64,000 nucleotides of DNA. It comes from JAUVKT01 sp942491535 (GTDB lineage: Bacteria > Bacteroidota > Bacteroidia > Bacteroidales > VadinHA17). The translations under genes and the position numbers were made by a program. Shown one piece after another: positions 28,633-37,866 of the stretch (positions are counted from its first letter, which is position 1; every line of letters starts with the position of its first letter). The notes under the pieces are model-generated. The model saw nothing but the letters and a program-made list of their open reading frames with translations, was not told the DNA's origin and did no database searches. Location of the stretch: NCBI GenBank assembly GCA_942491535.1, contig CALOBV010000006.1:1-64000 (forward strand), given 5' to 3'.

Positions 28633-28704
28633 GTGACTAAAGTGACTAAAGTGCCTAAAGTACTTAAAGTGCCTAAAGTACTTAAAGTGCCTAAAGTACT
28701 TAGA
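28633..28704 (+). repeat. 9-bp microsatellite (gtgcctaaa/gtacttaaa), about eight copies
   Basis: Units gtgactaaa, gtgcctaaa and gtacttaaa alternate from 28633, four bases after the holA stop. From the third unit on, gtgcctaaa and gtacttaaa alternate strictly, suggesting an 18-bp higher-order unit. Confidence 0.95.
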
Positions 28705-28740
28705 GTTGAGGAATAAATAACGCGATCGCAGCGAGCCAGA

Positions 28741-29331
28741 TCAGTTCATTTCCGGTGAGTCGGGGAAGTCGGCCCAGATACTATATTTCTTATTCATATT
28801 CCTGAGAACCATTTTCCATGTATCTTCTGTTCGGTAGCTCATTACAGCTTTTTCGGCAACATTACCAATAAGCCATGAATTTTCCTTTAGCTCACGTTCG
28901 AGCTGACCCTCACCCCAGCCTGAATACCCCAGGAAGAATCTTACCTGGTTTCTATCTGCTTTACCTGTTTTTATCAAGTCTTTCAGGACATCAATACTAC
29001 CTCCCCAGTATATATTTTCAGAGATCCAGACACTATCATTGATAAGATCGCCAAGGGTATGAATATAGTGCAGGGTATCGGGAGCAACCGGTCCGCCCAT
29101 GGTAAGTTTTTCCTCCCATCCGGAGAAACCTTCGAGGGCATCGTCTACCTTTATATTTATAGACTTATTAAGAATAAATCCAACCGATCCCTTTTCGGTA
29201 TGCTCAGTTAGATAGATAAGGGTACGGTTAAAGAAACTATCAGGAAGGAAGGGCTCTGAAATCAGGAGCTTTCCTTTCTCCGGAATCTTATCTTCGGGAC
29301 GTATTGTAAAAAGATCTATCTCAGCTTTCAT
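28741..29331 (-). CDS. YqgE/AlgH family protein (DUF179)
   Basis: The 196-residue protein begins with KGKLLISEPFLPDSFFNRTL and continues with GSVGFILNKS and GGPV, the conserved core of DUF179. FFLGYSGWGEGQLERELKEN is the other family signature. The molecular role is not established; AlgH was named for an effect on alginate regulation in Pseudomonas. Cytoplasmic, of usual length. It is divergent from nhaC across about 150 bp. Confidence 0.92.
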   Translation of the reverse strand: MKAEIDLFTIRPEDKIPEKGKLLISEPFLPDSFFNRTLIYLTEHTEKGSVGFILNKSINIKVDDALEGFSGWEEKLTMGGPVAPDTLHYIHTLGDLINDSVWISENIYWGGSIDVLKDLIKTGKADRNQVRFFLGYSGWGEGQLERELKENSWLIGNVAEKAVMSYRTEDTWKMVLRNMNKKYSIWADFPDSPEMN

Positions 29332-29483
29332 ACCTTAGCAATATTATAATACAATATAATCAAAAAAATAATTTGAATCAAATCAGTCTAAATGAATAAC
29401 ATCCCTAAGCAGTCTATTGTTTAACAGCTATATTATTAGGAAAAACGATTATCTTAGGCAAACTTTTCAAATGTATACCAGGT

Positions 29484-30971
29484 ATGGCAAGAAGCATAAA
29501 GAATCCAACACTTATTCAATCTTTTATTCCGATAATATTTTTAATTATCCTGCTTACCCTTAATGTAAAATACTTTGGAGATAATACTCTGGCAGGATCG
29601 AACCAGATTGCTCTTATGCTCGCCTCGACCGTTGCCGGATTAATGGCCTGGTTCCTGGGCCATAATTGGATAGATGTAAGGGCAACGGTGGTAAAAAGTA
29701 TAGGCTCGGCCATGCCTTCGATACTGATTCTTTTTCTTATTGGCTCCCTGGCCGGGACATGGATGATAAGTGGTGTTGTACCTATGCTGATTTTTTACGG
29801 ACTTAAGATTCTTAACCCAGTAATCTTCCTTTTTGCTGCCGTAGTAATATGTGCAATTATTTCACTTGCCACCGGCAGTTCATGGTCGACAATTGCCACT
29901 ATCGGTATTGCGCTTCTGGGTATTGGCACTACACTTGGCTTTAAGCCCGGACTGGTTGCCGGTGCGATAATCTCGGGAGCTTATTTTGGAGATAAAATGT
30001 CGCCACTCAGCGATACTACCAACCTTGCTCCTGCAATGGCCGGAACAGATCTTTTTACCCACATCAGGTATATGGTTCTTACCACAGGGCCCAGTATCCT
30101 GATAACATTAATAATATTTCTTATTCTTGGATTTACCGTCAATGTAGAATCGAGCAGCACAGATGTAAATGCGGTGCTGAATGCCATCGAATCAAAATTT
30201 AATGTATCTCCCCTGCTTCTGCTTGTACCAGCTTTCCTGATATTTATAATAATAAAAAAGGTACCACCCCTTCCTGCACTTATTGCAGGGACACTTGCGG
30301 GAGCGCTTTTCGCAATAATATTTCAACCTGACGTAGTACGAGAGATTGCTACAGGCACAGGTAATTTCGCCAAACAATCTTATATCGCAATTATGAAGAC
30401 GATGTTCGGCGAAGTATCGGTAGTTACAGGTAATGAGTCTGTTAACGAACTTCTTTCAACAAGGGGTATGGCAGGTATGCTCAATACCATATGGTTGATT
30501 ATTACGGCAATGGTATTTGGAGGAATAATGGAATCGGCAGGCATGCTAGTAAGAATAACGCAGACTATAATGAGATTTGTACATAATGCCGGAAGTCTTG
30601 TTGCTGCTACGGTGGGTACATGTTTATTCTTCAATATTACGGCTTCCGATCAGTACCTGGCCATTGTAGTGCCCGGAAGGATGTTTGCAAAAACCTACAG
30701 GGATATGGGTTATAAACCTGAATTACTTAGCCGTACTCTTGAAGACTCGGGAACGGTTACCTCGGTACTTATTCCATGGAATACCTGTGGAGCAACACAG
30801 AGCAGCATACTGGGTGTACCAACATTTACGTATCTGCCATATGCATTCTTTAACCTGATAAGTCCTCTAATGAGTATTTTCATGGCCGCCTTCAACATTA
30901 AGATCAGAAGGATTAAGGATGGTGATACTGAGAGTAAGCCTATTACAGAAGACGACAGGAGAGATCTTTAA
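29484..30971 (+). CDS. nhaC: Na+/H+ antiporter, NhaC family
   Basis: The 495-residue integral membrane protein has about 11-12 hydrophobic segments. The NhaC family motifs are visible: ATGSSWSTIATIGIALLGIG near residue 132, then ISGAYFGDKMSPLSDTTNLA and later PWNTCGATQSSILGVPTF. It exchanges sodium for protons across the inner membrane. This fits a sodium-based economy together with the nearby Na+-NQR. The last 4 bp overlap the end of a convergent gene. It is probably monocistronic. Confidence 0.92.
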   Translation: MARSIKNPTLIQSFIPIIFLIILLTLNVKYFGDNTLAGSNQIALMLASTVAGLMAWFLGHNWIDVRATVVKSIGSAMPSILILFLIGSLAGTWMISGVVPMLIFYGLKILNPVIFLFAAVVICAIISLATGSSWSTIATIGIALLGIGTTLGFKPGLVAGAIISGAYFGDKMSPLSDTTNLAPAMAGTDLFTHIRYMVLTTGPSILITLIIFLILGFTVNVESSSTDVNAVLNAIESKFNVSPLLLLVPAFLIFIIIKKVPPLPALIAGTLAGALFAIIFQPDVVREIATGTGNFAKQSYIAIMKTMFGEVSVVTGNESVNELLSTRGMAGMLNTIWLIITAMVFGGIMESAGMLVRITQTIMRFVHNAGSLVAATVGTCLFFNITASDQYLAIVVPGRMFAKTYRDMGYKPELLSRTLEDSGTVTSVLIPWNTCGATQSSILGVPTFTYLPYAFFNLISPLMSIFMAAFNIKIRRIKDGDTESKPITEDDRRDL

Positions 30972-31840
30972 TTTTCTTCCCACCCTGATGTAATTACATT
31001 TCTCTGGATCCTGATATTAAGGTAGTTATTATCTGCTTCAATGCTTATATCGCTCCCTTTTTCGTCTATCATCCTGAAAGCGGTATTACCCACCATAGCG
31101 AATCCTGAGAATCTCTTCTCCATCGACAGAACACCTGCTACTTCTCCAAATCTCTGAATAGTAGTAAAGCTATCGCTATATTTAAGATGTATATCGGTTA
31201 ATCCCTGCTTTTCGATGGCATAACCCTCTTCGATCCTGAAAACATCTTTTGATGTAAAGTAATATACATTCTGCAGTCCTATTTTTCCGCGTAGCAGTAT
31301 AATATTACCGGGGCTATTTCTGAATGTATGTGATATTGTCGGCCATCTTCCCGGTATTTTTATCCTGGAATCTACTATATCTGCCAGTAATTCCATTCCC
31401 AGCGATGCCGAGCTACTTGTATAATCGCCTTTTATTACCGCAATATAATGATGCTTCCAGAGCACAAGCTCATTCTCATCAACGAATGCATCCTTTCCGG
31501 CCTTCTCATATTTCTCATCCATTCCTTCAGACTTAAGCAAATAGATGCCATATGATGCGTAAATATCCTTCATTCTGTACAGTTCGAAGGTAAGTTCTTC
31601 GTCGCGATCATTAGAAAAGGAGGTTGACATAACCTCAACAAAGCCAAACTCGTGGTATAGATCAGCTTCGCGGTTAACAAAGAAAATAAGTTCTTCGCCC
31701 TTATATTCAGATACTTCAGCACTGAGTTTCCACCCTTCCATCTCATCATCCTTTGGAAGAAATGCCTTGAGCCCGGTTTGAGCAAAGGTATGGCTGCCAG
31801 ATAGAATCAGCAGCAGCTGTAACAGAATTAACTTTCTCAT
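30968..31840 (-). CDS. Secreted DUF6599-like protein
   Basis: The 290-residue protein has a signal peptide (MRKLILLQLLLILSGSHTFAQ) followed by LKAFLPKDDEMEGWKLSAEV and ADLYHEFGFVEVM, typical of DUF6599. Such proteins have no known activity. It is presumably periplasmic. It overlaps the tail of nhaC on the other strand by 4 bp and follows the E1 dehydrogenase gene on the same strand after 81 bp. Confidence 0.7.
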   Translation of the reverse strand: MRKLILLQLLLILSGSHTFAQTGLKAFLPKDDEMEGWKLSAEVSEYKGEELIFFVNREADLYHEFGFVEVMSTSFSNDRDEELTFELYRMKDIYASYGIYLLKSEGMDEKYEKAGKDAFVDENELVLWKHHYIAVIKGDYTSSSASLGMELLADIVDSRIKIPGRWPTISHTFRNSPGNIILLRGKIGLQNVYYFTSKDVFRIEEGYAIEKQGLTDIHLKYSDSFTTIQRFGEVAGVLSMEKRFSGFAMVGNTAFRMIDEKGSDISIEADNNYLNIRIQRNVITSGWEEN

Positions 31841-31921
31841 ATTTCATATTTTACGAACGTTCCCAAAATATGAAAAAGAGTAAGCTGAATTCGAAAAAGA
31901 TATTAACCGATAAAGATAGTT

Positions 31922-34348
31922 TTAAACAAATATCTCCGGGTATTCTGCAGGTAAAGACTCCCTCATCATACCGTAAATCATCTCGAAAATATCTTCAGCC
32001 GAAGGTTTAGAGAAATAATCACCATCTGTAGAATATGCCGGCCTGTGATCTTTTCCTGATAGGGTACGTGGTTCACTATCAAGGTAGTACCAGGCATTCT
32101 GCTTTTCAAGAACCTGCTGCATCATATACCCTGTTGTACCTCCAGGCACATCTTCATCGAGGAACAATATCCTGCCTGTTTTCTTAACCGACTCAAGGAT
32201 CATATTATTCACGTCAAAAGGAAGAAGTGTCTGCACATCGATAAGTTCTACAGAGATATTGTGCTTCTTAAGCTGCTCTACCGCATCCATTGCTACCTTG
32301 AGGGTTGATCCGTAAGATACTACTGTTACATCGCTACCCTCAAAAAGCACCTCCGGTACACCAAGAGGCATTCTGAACTCACCCATATTTTCTGGTCTGA
32401 GCTCTTTCTGGCGATAGCCGTTAAGAGGTTCAATTACTATCGCCGGATCGTCTGCCTCGAGCAAGGTATTATAGAAACCTGCCGCCCTGGTCATATCTCT
32501 GGGCACGCAAACATGTATTCCTCTTACCGAATGAATCAGCATACCAATTGGAGAGCCTGAGTGCCAGATACCTTCCAGCCTGTGCCCCCTGGTACTTACA
32601 ATAACAGGAACTACCATACTTCCTGCGGTTCTATAGTGAGTCGATGCCACATCATCGCTCAAGCCCTGTATTGCATAGAGCAGATAATCCAGGTATTGTA
32701 TTTCGGCAATAGGCCTGAGTCCGCGTAGGGCCAGACCAACTCCCTGTCCGAGTATAGTTGCTTCCCTGATACCTGTGTCTGAGATTCTTAATTCACCATA
32801 TTTCTTCTGAAGGCCTTCAAAACTCTGGTTTACACCACCAATTTTACCTGCATCTTCTCCAAAAGTTACCAGTTTTGGGTTCTTGCCAAACTGTGCATCG
32901 TAGTTGTCTCGCAGTATCTCCCGTCCAGGTACTTCAGGTGTTTTATCATTATAAACAGGATCGACAGGTACAACCTTCATTGCAGAGCTATCGTTCTCGT
33001 TATACAGGAAGGTATTATACCTCTGGTAAGTATCTTCCCTGTTTCTTTTTAGCCACACCTGCAGATCATCCCTGAGGGATTGTTTCTTTTTGCAATCTCC
33101 GCACACATTTCTCATTATCTTTCGTGCAGCAACAAAATTATCCTTACGGATAGGATACATTATTCCTTTCAGGTTAGCAATAATTTCATCTATTGTTTCC
33201 TCCTTGGCCCCACTCTCGCAACGACAGCTCTTTTCTGTTACAAGCTTTACAAGCGCATCTCTTTCAACTTTTATAGGATCCTGGAAAGCTTTCCAGCTAT
33301 TCTTACGAGCATTCTTAGTTTCGTCGGCGGTGTCAGCTTCAATACTATCAAGCTCCTTTTCTGTTGCTATTTTATTCGCGATGATCCATTCTCTCATCTT
33401 TGTTATCGGGTCATAGTCCTTCTCCCAGTTTAATCTTTTCTCATCCTTGTATCTTTCGTGAGAACCTGAAGTTGAGTGGCCGAGCGGCTGTGTAACTTCC
33501 TCGACATGGAATAATACCGGGGTATGTTCTTTGCGACAGAGTTCTACGCCTTCCTTGAACATAGTAATCAAACCTTCATAATCCCATCCCTTACCCCTGA
33601 AAATTGTTATTCCTGATCCCTTGTTATTCTCTCTTTCAAATCCTTTCAGCACCTCTGATATACTTTCCTTGGTAGTCTGGTATTTTTTAGGAACAGATAT
33701 ACCGTAACCATTATCATATATTGTAATAGCAAGAGGAACCTGCATAACACCGGCAGCATTAATGGTTTCCCAGAAAGGTCCTTCAGAAGTACTGGCGTCG
33801 CCAATTGATCCGAATGCAACCTCATTTCCATCGACAGACAGATCCTTAAGTTTGTTCATGCCCTTATCGTTCCGGAACAACTTTGATGCCTGTGCCAATC
33901 CTAGCAGCCTTGCCATCTGACCAGCAGTTGGAGATAGATCGGATGTTGAGTTCTTTAAGGTAGCGAGCTTCTTCCAGCTACCATCAGGATTAATATTCGG
34001 AGTTGAAAAATGATTATTAAATACCCGTCCGCCATTACCTGGATTCAGTTCCTTATCTGTATTTCCATACAGCTGGTGAAAAAAGCCCTCTGCATCATAG
34101 AGATCCATTGCCATCATCCAGGTCTGATCTCTGTAATATCCACTTCTCCAGTCACCATTCTTAAACTGTTTTGCCATTGCTATCTGGACAATTTCTTTGC
34201 CATCGCCAAATATTCCGAACTTTGCTTTACCGGATAATACTTCTCTTCTACCCAGTACACTGAGGTCTCTACTCAGGTTGGCCAATCTGTAATCTGCAAG
34301 AACTTCTGCTTTATTAAACTGTGTTTTACCGCTATCCTGCTTATTCAT
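31922..34348 (-). CDS. 2-oxoacid dehydrogenase E1, fused alpha and beta subunits
   Basis: The 808-residue protein joins an E1-alpha-like thiamine-diphosphate domain (residues about 15-400; GSIGDASTSEGPFWETINAA and DNGYGISVP) to an E1-beta domain (about 470-800; KLVTFGEDAGKIGGVNQSFE, RGLRPIAEIQYLDYLLYAIQ, VSYGSTLKVAMDAVEQLKKH). Such single-chain E1 enzymes, common in Bacteroidota, decarboxylate pyruvate or branched-chain 2-oxoacids and pass the acyl group to a lipoyl E2. Substrate cannot be decided here. A Cys-rich linker (KSCRCESG, NVCGDCKKKQ, residues about 370-440) joins the two halves. No E2 or E3 is adjacent. Confidence 0.88.
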   Translation of the reverse strand: MNKQDSGKTQFNKAEVLADYRLANLSRDLSVLGRREVLSGKAKFGIFGDGKEIVQIAMAKQFKNGDWRSGYYRDQTWMMAMDLYDAEGFFHQLYGNTDKELNPGNGGRVFNNHFSTPNINPDGSWKKLATLKNSTSDLSPTAGQMARLLGLAQASKLFRNDKGMNKLKDLSVDGNEVAFGSIGDASTSEGPFWETINAAGVMQVPLAITIYDNGYGISVPKKYQTTKESISEVLKGFERENNKGSGITIFRGKGWDYEGLITMFKEGVELCRKEHTPVLFHVEEVTQPLGHSTSGSHERYKDEKRLNWEKDYDPITKMREWIIANKIATEKELDSIEADTADETKNARKNSWKAFQDPIKVERDALVKLVTEKSCRCESGAKEETIDEIIANLKGIMYPIRKDNFVAARKIMRNVCGDCKKKQSLRDDLQVWLKRNREDTYQRYNTFLYNENDSSAMKVVPVDPVYNDKTPEVPGREILRDNYDAQFGKNPKLVTFGEDAGKIGGVNQSFEGLQKKYGELRISDTGIREATILGQGVGLALRGLRPIAEIQYLDYLLYAIQGLSDDVASTHYRTAGSMVVPVIVSTRGHRLEGIWHSGSPIGMLIHSVRGIHVCVPRDMTRAAGFYNTLLEADDPAIVIEPLNGYRQKELRPENMGEFRMPLGVPEVLFEGSDVTVVSYGSTLKVAMDAVEQLKKHNISVELIDVQTLLPFDVNNMILESVKKTGRILFLDEDVPGGTTGYMMQQVLEKQNAWYYLDSEPRTLSGKDHRPAYSTDGDYFSKPSAEDIFEMIYGMMRESLPAEYPEIFV

Positions 34349-34427
34349 CTAAATAATTATTTGGGTTGATTTTATAGCTCTCTAGTTAATTAACCATTTA
34401 AACTAAAAAAGGTTGAAATTGTTTTAC

Positions 34428-34435
34428 TATTTTTG
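34428..34435 (+). promoter_or_regulatory. Candidate -7 box (TATTTTTG)
   Basis: TATTTTTG matches TAnnTTTG 31 bp before ATG 34467. It argues against the upstream TTG (34413) being the start of the small gene, because that codon would lie before the promoter. The -33 element is not clear. Confidence 0.4.
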
Positions 34436-34466
34436 TTGTTCTAATTTAATGATTGAGGAGGGAGAT

Positions 34467-34694
34467 ATGTTTCTACAACTACTTTTATTAAGTGTCATTA
34501 TTATACTGATCTCTGTTGCCGGTCTTGGCATAAGGATTTTAATAAAAAATAACGGGCGTTTCCCGCAAACCCATGTAGGAAGAAATAAGGAGATGGCCAA
34601 GCGTGGAATCAGTTGTGCCCAGAGTATTGATGTTGGCTGCCATCCATCAGATAAAAATCCGGGATGTGCAAGCTGCGGTACACACAAGCATTGA
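34467..34694 (+). CDS. Small single-pass membrane protein with Cys-rich tail
   Basis: The start is chosen at ATG 34467 because ggaggg lies about 6-10 bp upstream, an unusually good Shine-Dalgarno site for this phylum; ATG 34449 is the alternative. The 75 residues comprise one membrane segment (MFLQLLLLSVIIILISVAGL) and a polar C-terminus with CAQSIDVGCHPSDKNPGCAS followed by CGTHKH. The four cysteines and terminal histidines suggest metal binding. Similar small membrane proteins are found near Na+-NQR/ApbE genes of Bacteroidota, where an accessory role is plausible. It is convergent and directly adjoins the apbE stop. Confidence 0.7.
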   Translation: MFLQLLLLSVIIILISVAGLGIRILIKNNGRFPQTHVGRNKEMAKRGISCAQSIDVGCHPSDKNPGCASCGTHKH

Positions 34695-35705
34695 TTAATC
34701 CGATAAATAATCGACCATATTTTCGGTAAACCAGGTTCTGAATTCTCCATTTTCATCTGAATAAACCAGGTAAGCCTCCAGAAAATTATATTTTTCTATC
34801 AGTTTTTTTGATTCCTCCAGTCCTAATACCATGCAGGCCGTAGCAAAAGCGTCGGCAGTAATGCAATCATCTGTAATTATAGTAGCGCTCAAGAGCTTAT
34901 GTCTGACCGGAGACCCTGTTTTAGGATCAATGGTATGAGAATATTTAACTCCATCTACCTCGTAGAACTTCCGGTAATTTCCTGAAGTTGCCAGAGATTT
35001 ATTATCAAGCTTAATTACGGCCTGCACCTGTTCGCCGGGAATAAAGTTATTATCGATAGGTTTATCGACAGCTACCGTCCAGGAAGCATCGGGATATTTA
35101 GATCCTACTGTTCTTACCTCTCCACCCACCTCTGCCAGGCATCTTTCAACGCCGCGAGACAGCAGGTATTTACAGATAACATCAACAGAGTATCCCTGTG
35201 CTATAGCATTAACATCTAAATACATATCAGGATTTGTTTTAGCTATAATGCTATCACTAAGGATTAGTTTATCCATCCCTACCAGTTGCATCAGAGAGTC
35301 GAGCATTTCAGGCTTAAATTTCCGTTCAGCATCAGGACCAAACCCCCATGCATTAATCAGCGGACCCATTGTAATATCGAAAGCACCTTCGCTCATCTGC
35401 CATATCTCATATGCTTTCTGAAAAACAACAGTCATAAAGGAGTCTGGCACCACCTCCATGTTTTTATTCAGAGAACTTATAAGGGATTCGCTATTATAGG
35501 TTGACAAAGAAAAATCAAACTTTATAAGCAGGCTATCGATTTCTTCCTTCATATCTAATGGATCAATCTTACATCCGCTATCATAGATAACCGAATATGT
35601 TGTACCCTGTGCAAAACCTCTAATATTATAATAATCAGGTACTCCGGGAGAACATCTGCTAAGTAAAAGCAAAACAGGAACAAATAATAGGAGGCGTATT
35701 TTCAT
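34695..35705 (-). CDS. apbE: FAD:protein FMN transferase (ApbE)
   Basis: The 336-residue lipoprotein (lipobox LLSRC near residue 18) transfers FMN from FAD to a Thr of target proteins. Family hallmarks are GFAQGTTYSVIYDS near residue 31, EGAFDITMGPLINAWGFGP, LDVNAIAQGYSVDVICKYL, VGGEVRTVG, the substrate-site motif GNYRKFYEVDG, and SHTIDPKTGSPV. It acts in the periplasm, anchored in the membrane. The nearby NqrB and NqrC need covalent FMN, so it is almost certainly their maturase. It lies about 265 bp downstream of nqrF, behind a terminator, so it is transcribed separately or by read-through. Confidence 0.95.
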   Translation of the reverse strand: MKIRLLLFVPVLLLLSRCSPGVPDYYNIRGFAQGTTYSVIYDSGCKIDPLDMKEEIDSLLIKFDFSLSTYNSESLISSLNKNMEVVPDSFMTVVFQKAYEIWQMSEGAFDITMGPLINAWGFGPDAERKFKPEMLDSLMQLVGMDKLILSDSIIAKTNPDMYLDVNAIAQGYSVDVICKYLLSRGVERCLAEVGGEVRTVGSKYPDASWTVAVDKPIDNNFIPGEQVQAVIKLDNKSLATSGNYRKFYEVDGVKYSHTIDPKTGSPVRHKLLSATIITDDCITADAFATACMVLGLEESKKLIEKYNFLEAYLVYSDENGEFRTWFTENMVDYLSD

Positions 35706-35907
35706 ACGATTTTAGTTTTCTCAAAGGTAATAATAAGGTCATAAATATGTATTAATACCACGGCATAAATCTATTGCTGTAAATAAAAGAATCATTCATC
35801 CAAGAAAAGGGATACTTCGCCAAAATCCTCTTTTATCTGAACTCATAAAATTATACATTTGTTATTGAAGATTATTTTCATATTCCCCTTTCCCCTATCT
35901 TCAATAG

Positions 35908-35943
35908 GAAAAAAAAGAGGTGCTGTTCCCAACAGCCCCTCTT
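35908..35943 (-). terminator. Terminator of the nqr operon
   Basis: On the minus strand the stem aagaggggctgtt / aacagcacctctt (one mismatch, 3-nt loop) is followed by a run of eight Ts. It lies about 28 bp after the nqrF stop at 35971. Confidence 0.85.
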
Positions 35944-35970
35944 TTGATTTTTATGTTTTCTGATTGCTTA

Positions 35971-37224
35971 TTAGCCCCCGAAGTCGTCGAATGCTATTGA
36001 TTCGTCGGGGATACCCATATCGTATAGCAGTTTAAGTACTGCATCATTCATCATTGGTGGTCCGCAGAGATAATACTCAATCTCTTCGGGCTCCTCGTGC
36101 TTACTCAGGTAATTATCGTACAATACCTGGTGTATAAATCCGACATAGCCTTCCCACTTATCTTCTTCGAGTGGTTCAGAAAGAGCAAGATTAAATTTGA
36201 AGTTCGGGAATTTCTTTTCAATCTCCCTGAACTCTTCTTCATAAAAGATCTCTCTTCTCGACCTGGCACCATACCAGTATGAAACTTTCCTTCCACTCTT
36301 CAGGGTATTGAATAGATGGAAGATATGAGAACGTAGAGGTGCCATACCTGCTCCACCACCAATATACACCATCTCGTTGTCGGTTGGTTTAATATGGAAC
36401 TCTCCATAAGCACCTGATATCATAACCTTATCGCCAGGTTTGCGGGTAAAGATATAAGATGAACATATTCCAGGAGGTACATTCATAAACTGGTTCTTCT
36501 TCCTGTCCCATGGAGGTGTTGCAATACGAATATTAAGCATAATAATATTACCTTCTCCGGGGTGGTTAGCCATTGAATAAGCCCTGATGGTTTCTTCAGA
36601 ATTCTTGGTCTTAAGATTCCACATATTAAACTTATCCCATTCGTCCCTGAACTCTTCTTCGATCACCATGTCTTTAAATGAGATATCATACTTAGGAACA
36701 TCGATCTGGATATATCCACCTGATTCGAAGTCCATGCTTTCTCCTTCGGGAAGTCTTACAATAAATTCTTTAATAAATGTTGCAACGTTTCTGTTTGAAA
36801 TAACCTCGCACTCCCATTTCTTAACACCAAGGATTGCTTCAGGTATCTTCACTTTCATATCCTGGCGAACCTTTACCTGGCATCCCAGTCGCCAGTTGCT
36901 TTGCTGTTCTTTACGGGTAAAGAAGCCGGTCTCTGTTGGCAGAATAGATCCGCCTCCTTCAAGAACCTGGCATTTACATTGAGCACAGGTACCACCTCCT
37001 CCGCAGGCGGAAGGAAGAAATATGCCGTTAGCCGACATAGTACTCATCAGATTATTACCCGGTGAAACCGTTAATTCACGATCGTTGATCTGCAGTTTAA
37101 CATCACCCTGAGGAATAAGCTTCTTCCGTGCATATAGCAATACAAGCACAAGCAGCAGTATAACCAGGAGGAACACTACAATACTAATCGTTATAACACC
37201 TATTGTTGATGTAGCTAATATCAT
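35971..37224 (-). CDS. nqrF: Na+-translocating NADH:quinone reductase subunit F
   Basis: The 417-residue electron-input subunit oxidises NADH. It has one N-terminal membrane helix (residues about 5-28). A 2Fe-2S ferredoxin domain has cysteines in SACGGGGTCAQCKCQVLEGG near residue 73 plus a later Cys at about 114. The FAD-binding motif is RAYSMANHP and the NAD-binding motif is GGGAGMAPLRSHIF, and the end FDDFGG is typical. Electrons pass from NADH via FAD and 2Fe-2S to the rest of the complex. It is the last gene of nqrABCDEF. Confidence 0.97.
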   Translation of the reverse strand: MILATSTIGVITISIVVFLLVILLLVLVLLYARKKLIPQGDVKLQINDRELTVSPGNNLMSTMSANGIFLPSACGGGGTCAQCKCQVLEGGGSILPTETGFFTRKEQQSNWRLGCQVKVRQDMKVKIPEAILGVKKWECEVISNRNVATFIKEFIVRLPEGESMDFESGGYIQIDVPKYDISFKDMVIEEEFRDEWDKFNMWNLKTKNSEETIRAYSMANHPGEGNIIMLNIRIATPPWDRKKNQFMNVPPGICSSYIFTRKPGDKVMISGAYGEFHIKPTDNEMVYIGGGAGMAPLRSHIFHLFNTLKSGRKVSYWYGARSRREIFYEEEFREIEKKFPNFKFNLALSEPLEEDKWEGYVGFIHQVLYDNYLSKHEEPEEIEYYLCGPPMMNDAVLKLLYDMGIPDESIAFDDFGG

Positions 37225-37236
37225 AATAATCTAATT

Positions 37237-37854
37237 TTACAGTTTAATACCCATGAAACTCATGAACGCTATACCCATAAGTCCGGTTATAATAAAAGTA
37301 ATTCCAAGTCCCCTCAGGGGAGCCGGAACATTTGAATACTTTATCTTCTCTCTGATGGCTGCTATGCCTGCAATGGCGAGTAAGAATCCAATTCCTGAGC
37401 CCAGTCCGAATACTGTTACTTCAGCTATATTTGCATACTCTCGCTCAACCATAAACAGCGAGCCACCAAGTATGGCACAGTTAACAGCAATAAGAGGCAG
37501 GAATATACCCAGGGATGCGTAGAGGGCAGGACTGAATTTTTCAACAACCATCTCTACCAGCTGTACCATAGATGCAATAACAGCTATAAACATAATAAAT
37601 GAGAGGAAGCTCAGGTCGACATCAGCAAATTTAGGGCTTAGCCATACCAGTGCACCTTCACTCAGCATATATTTATTAATAAGAAAGTTTACAGGAACAG
37701 TTATAGTAAGTACAAAGACCACGGCTATACCAAGTCCGACAGAAGTTTTAACTGTTTTTGATACTGCCAGGTATGAACACATACCCAGGAAGTAGGCAAA
37801 AACCATATTGTCAATAAAGATCGACCTAACAAATATATTTACAAGATTTTCCAT
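37237..37854 (-). CDS. nqrE: Na+-NQR subunit E
   Basis: The 205-residue inner-membrane subunit has six predicted helices and belongs to the RnfA/NqrE family. Typical stretches are FVRSIFIDNMVFAYFLGMCS near the start and FLPLIAVNCAILGGSLFMVE near residue 120. Each of NqrD and NqrE supplies two Cys to a shared Fe-S centre in the membrane; the visible candidates are Cys in GMCSYLA and NCAILGG. It follows nqrD after 12 bp and precedes nqrF by 12 bp. Confidence 0.96.
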   Translation of the reverse strand: MENLVNIFVRSIFIDNMVFAYFLGMCSYLAVSKTVKTSVGLGIAVVFVLTITVPVNFLINKYMLSEGALVWLSPKFADVDLSFLSFIMFIAVIASMVQLVEMVVEKFSPALYASLGIFLPLIAVNCAILGGSLFMVEREYANIAEVTVFGLGSGIGFLLAIAGIAAIREKIKYSNVPAPLRGLGITFIITGLMGIAFMSFMGIKL

Positions 37855-37866
37855 GCTCTTACAATT

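Noticed and set aside
34413..34466. TTG start for the small Cys-rich membrane protein
   Set aside because: It lies upstream of a candidate -7 box, and ATG 34467 has a strong Shine-Dalgarno site and begins at the membrane segment.
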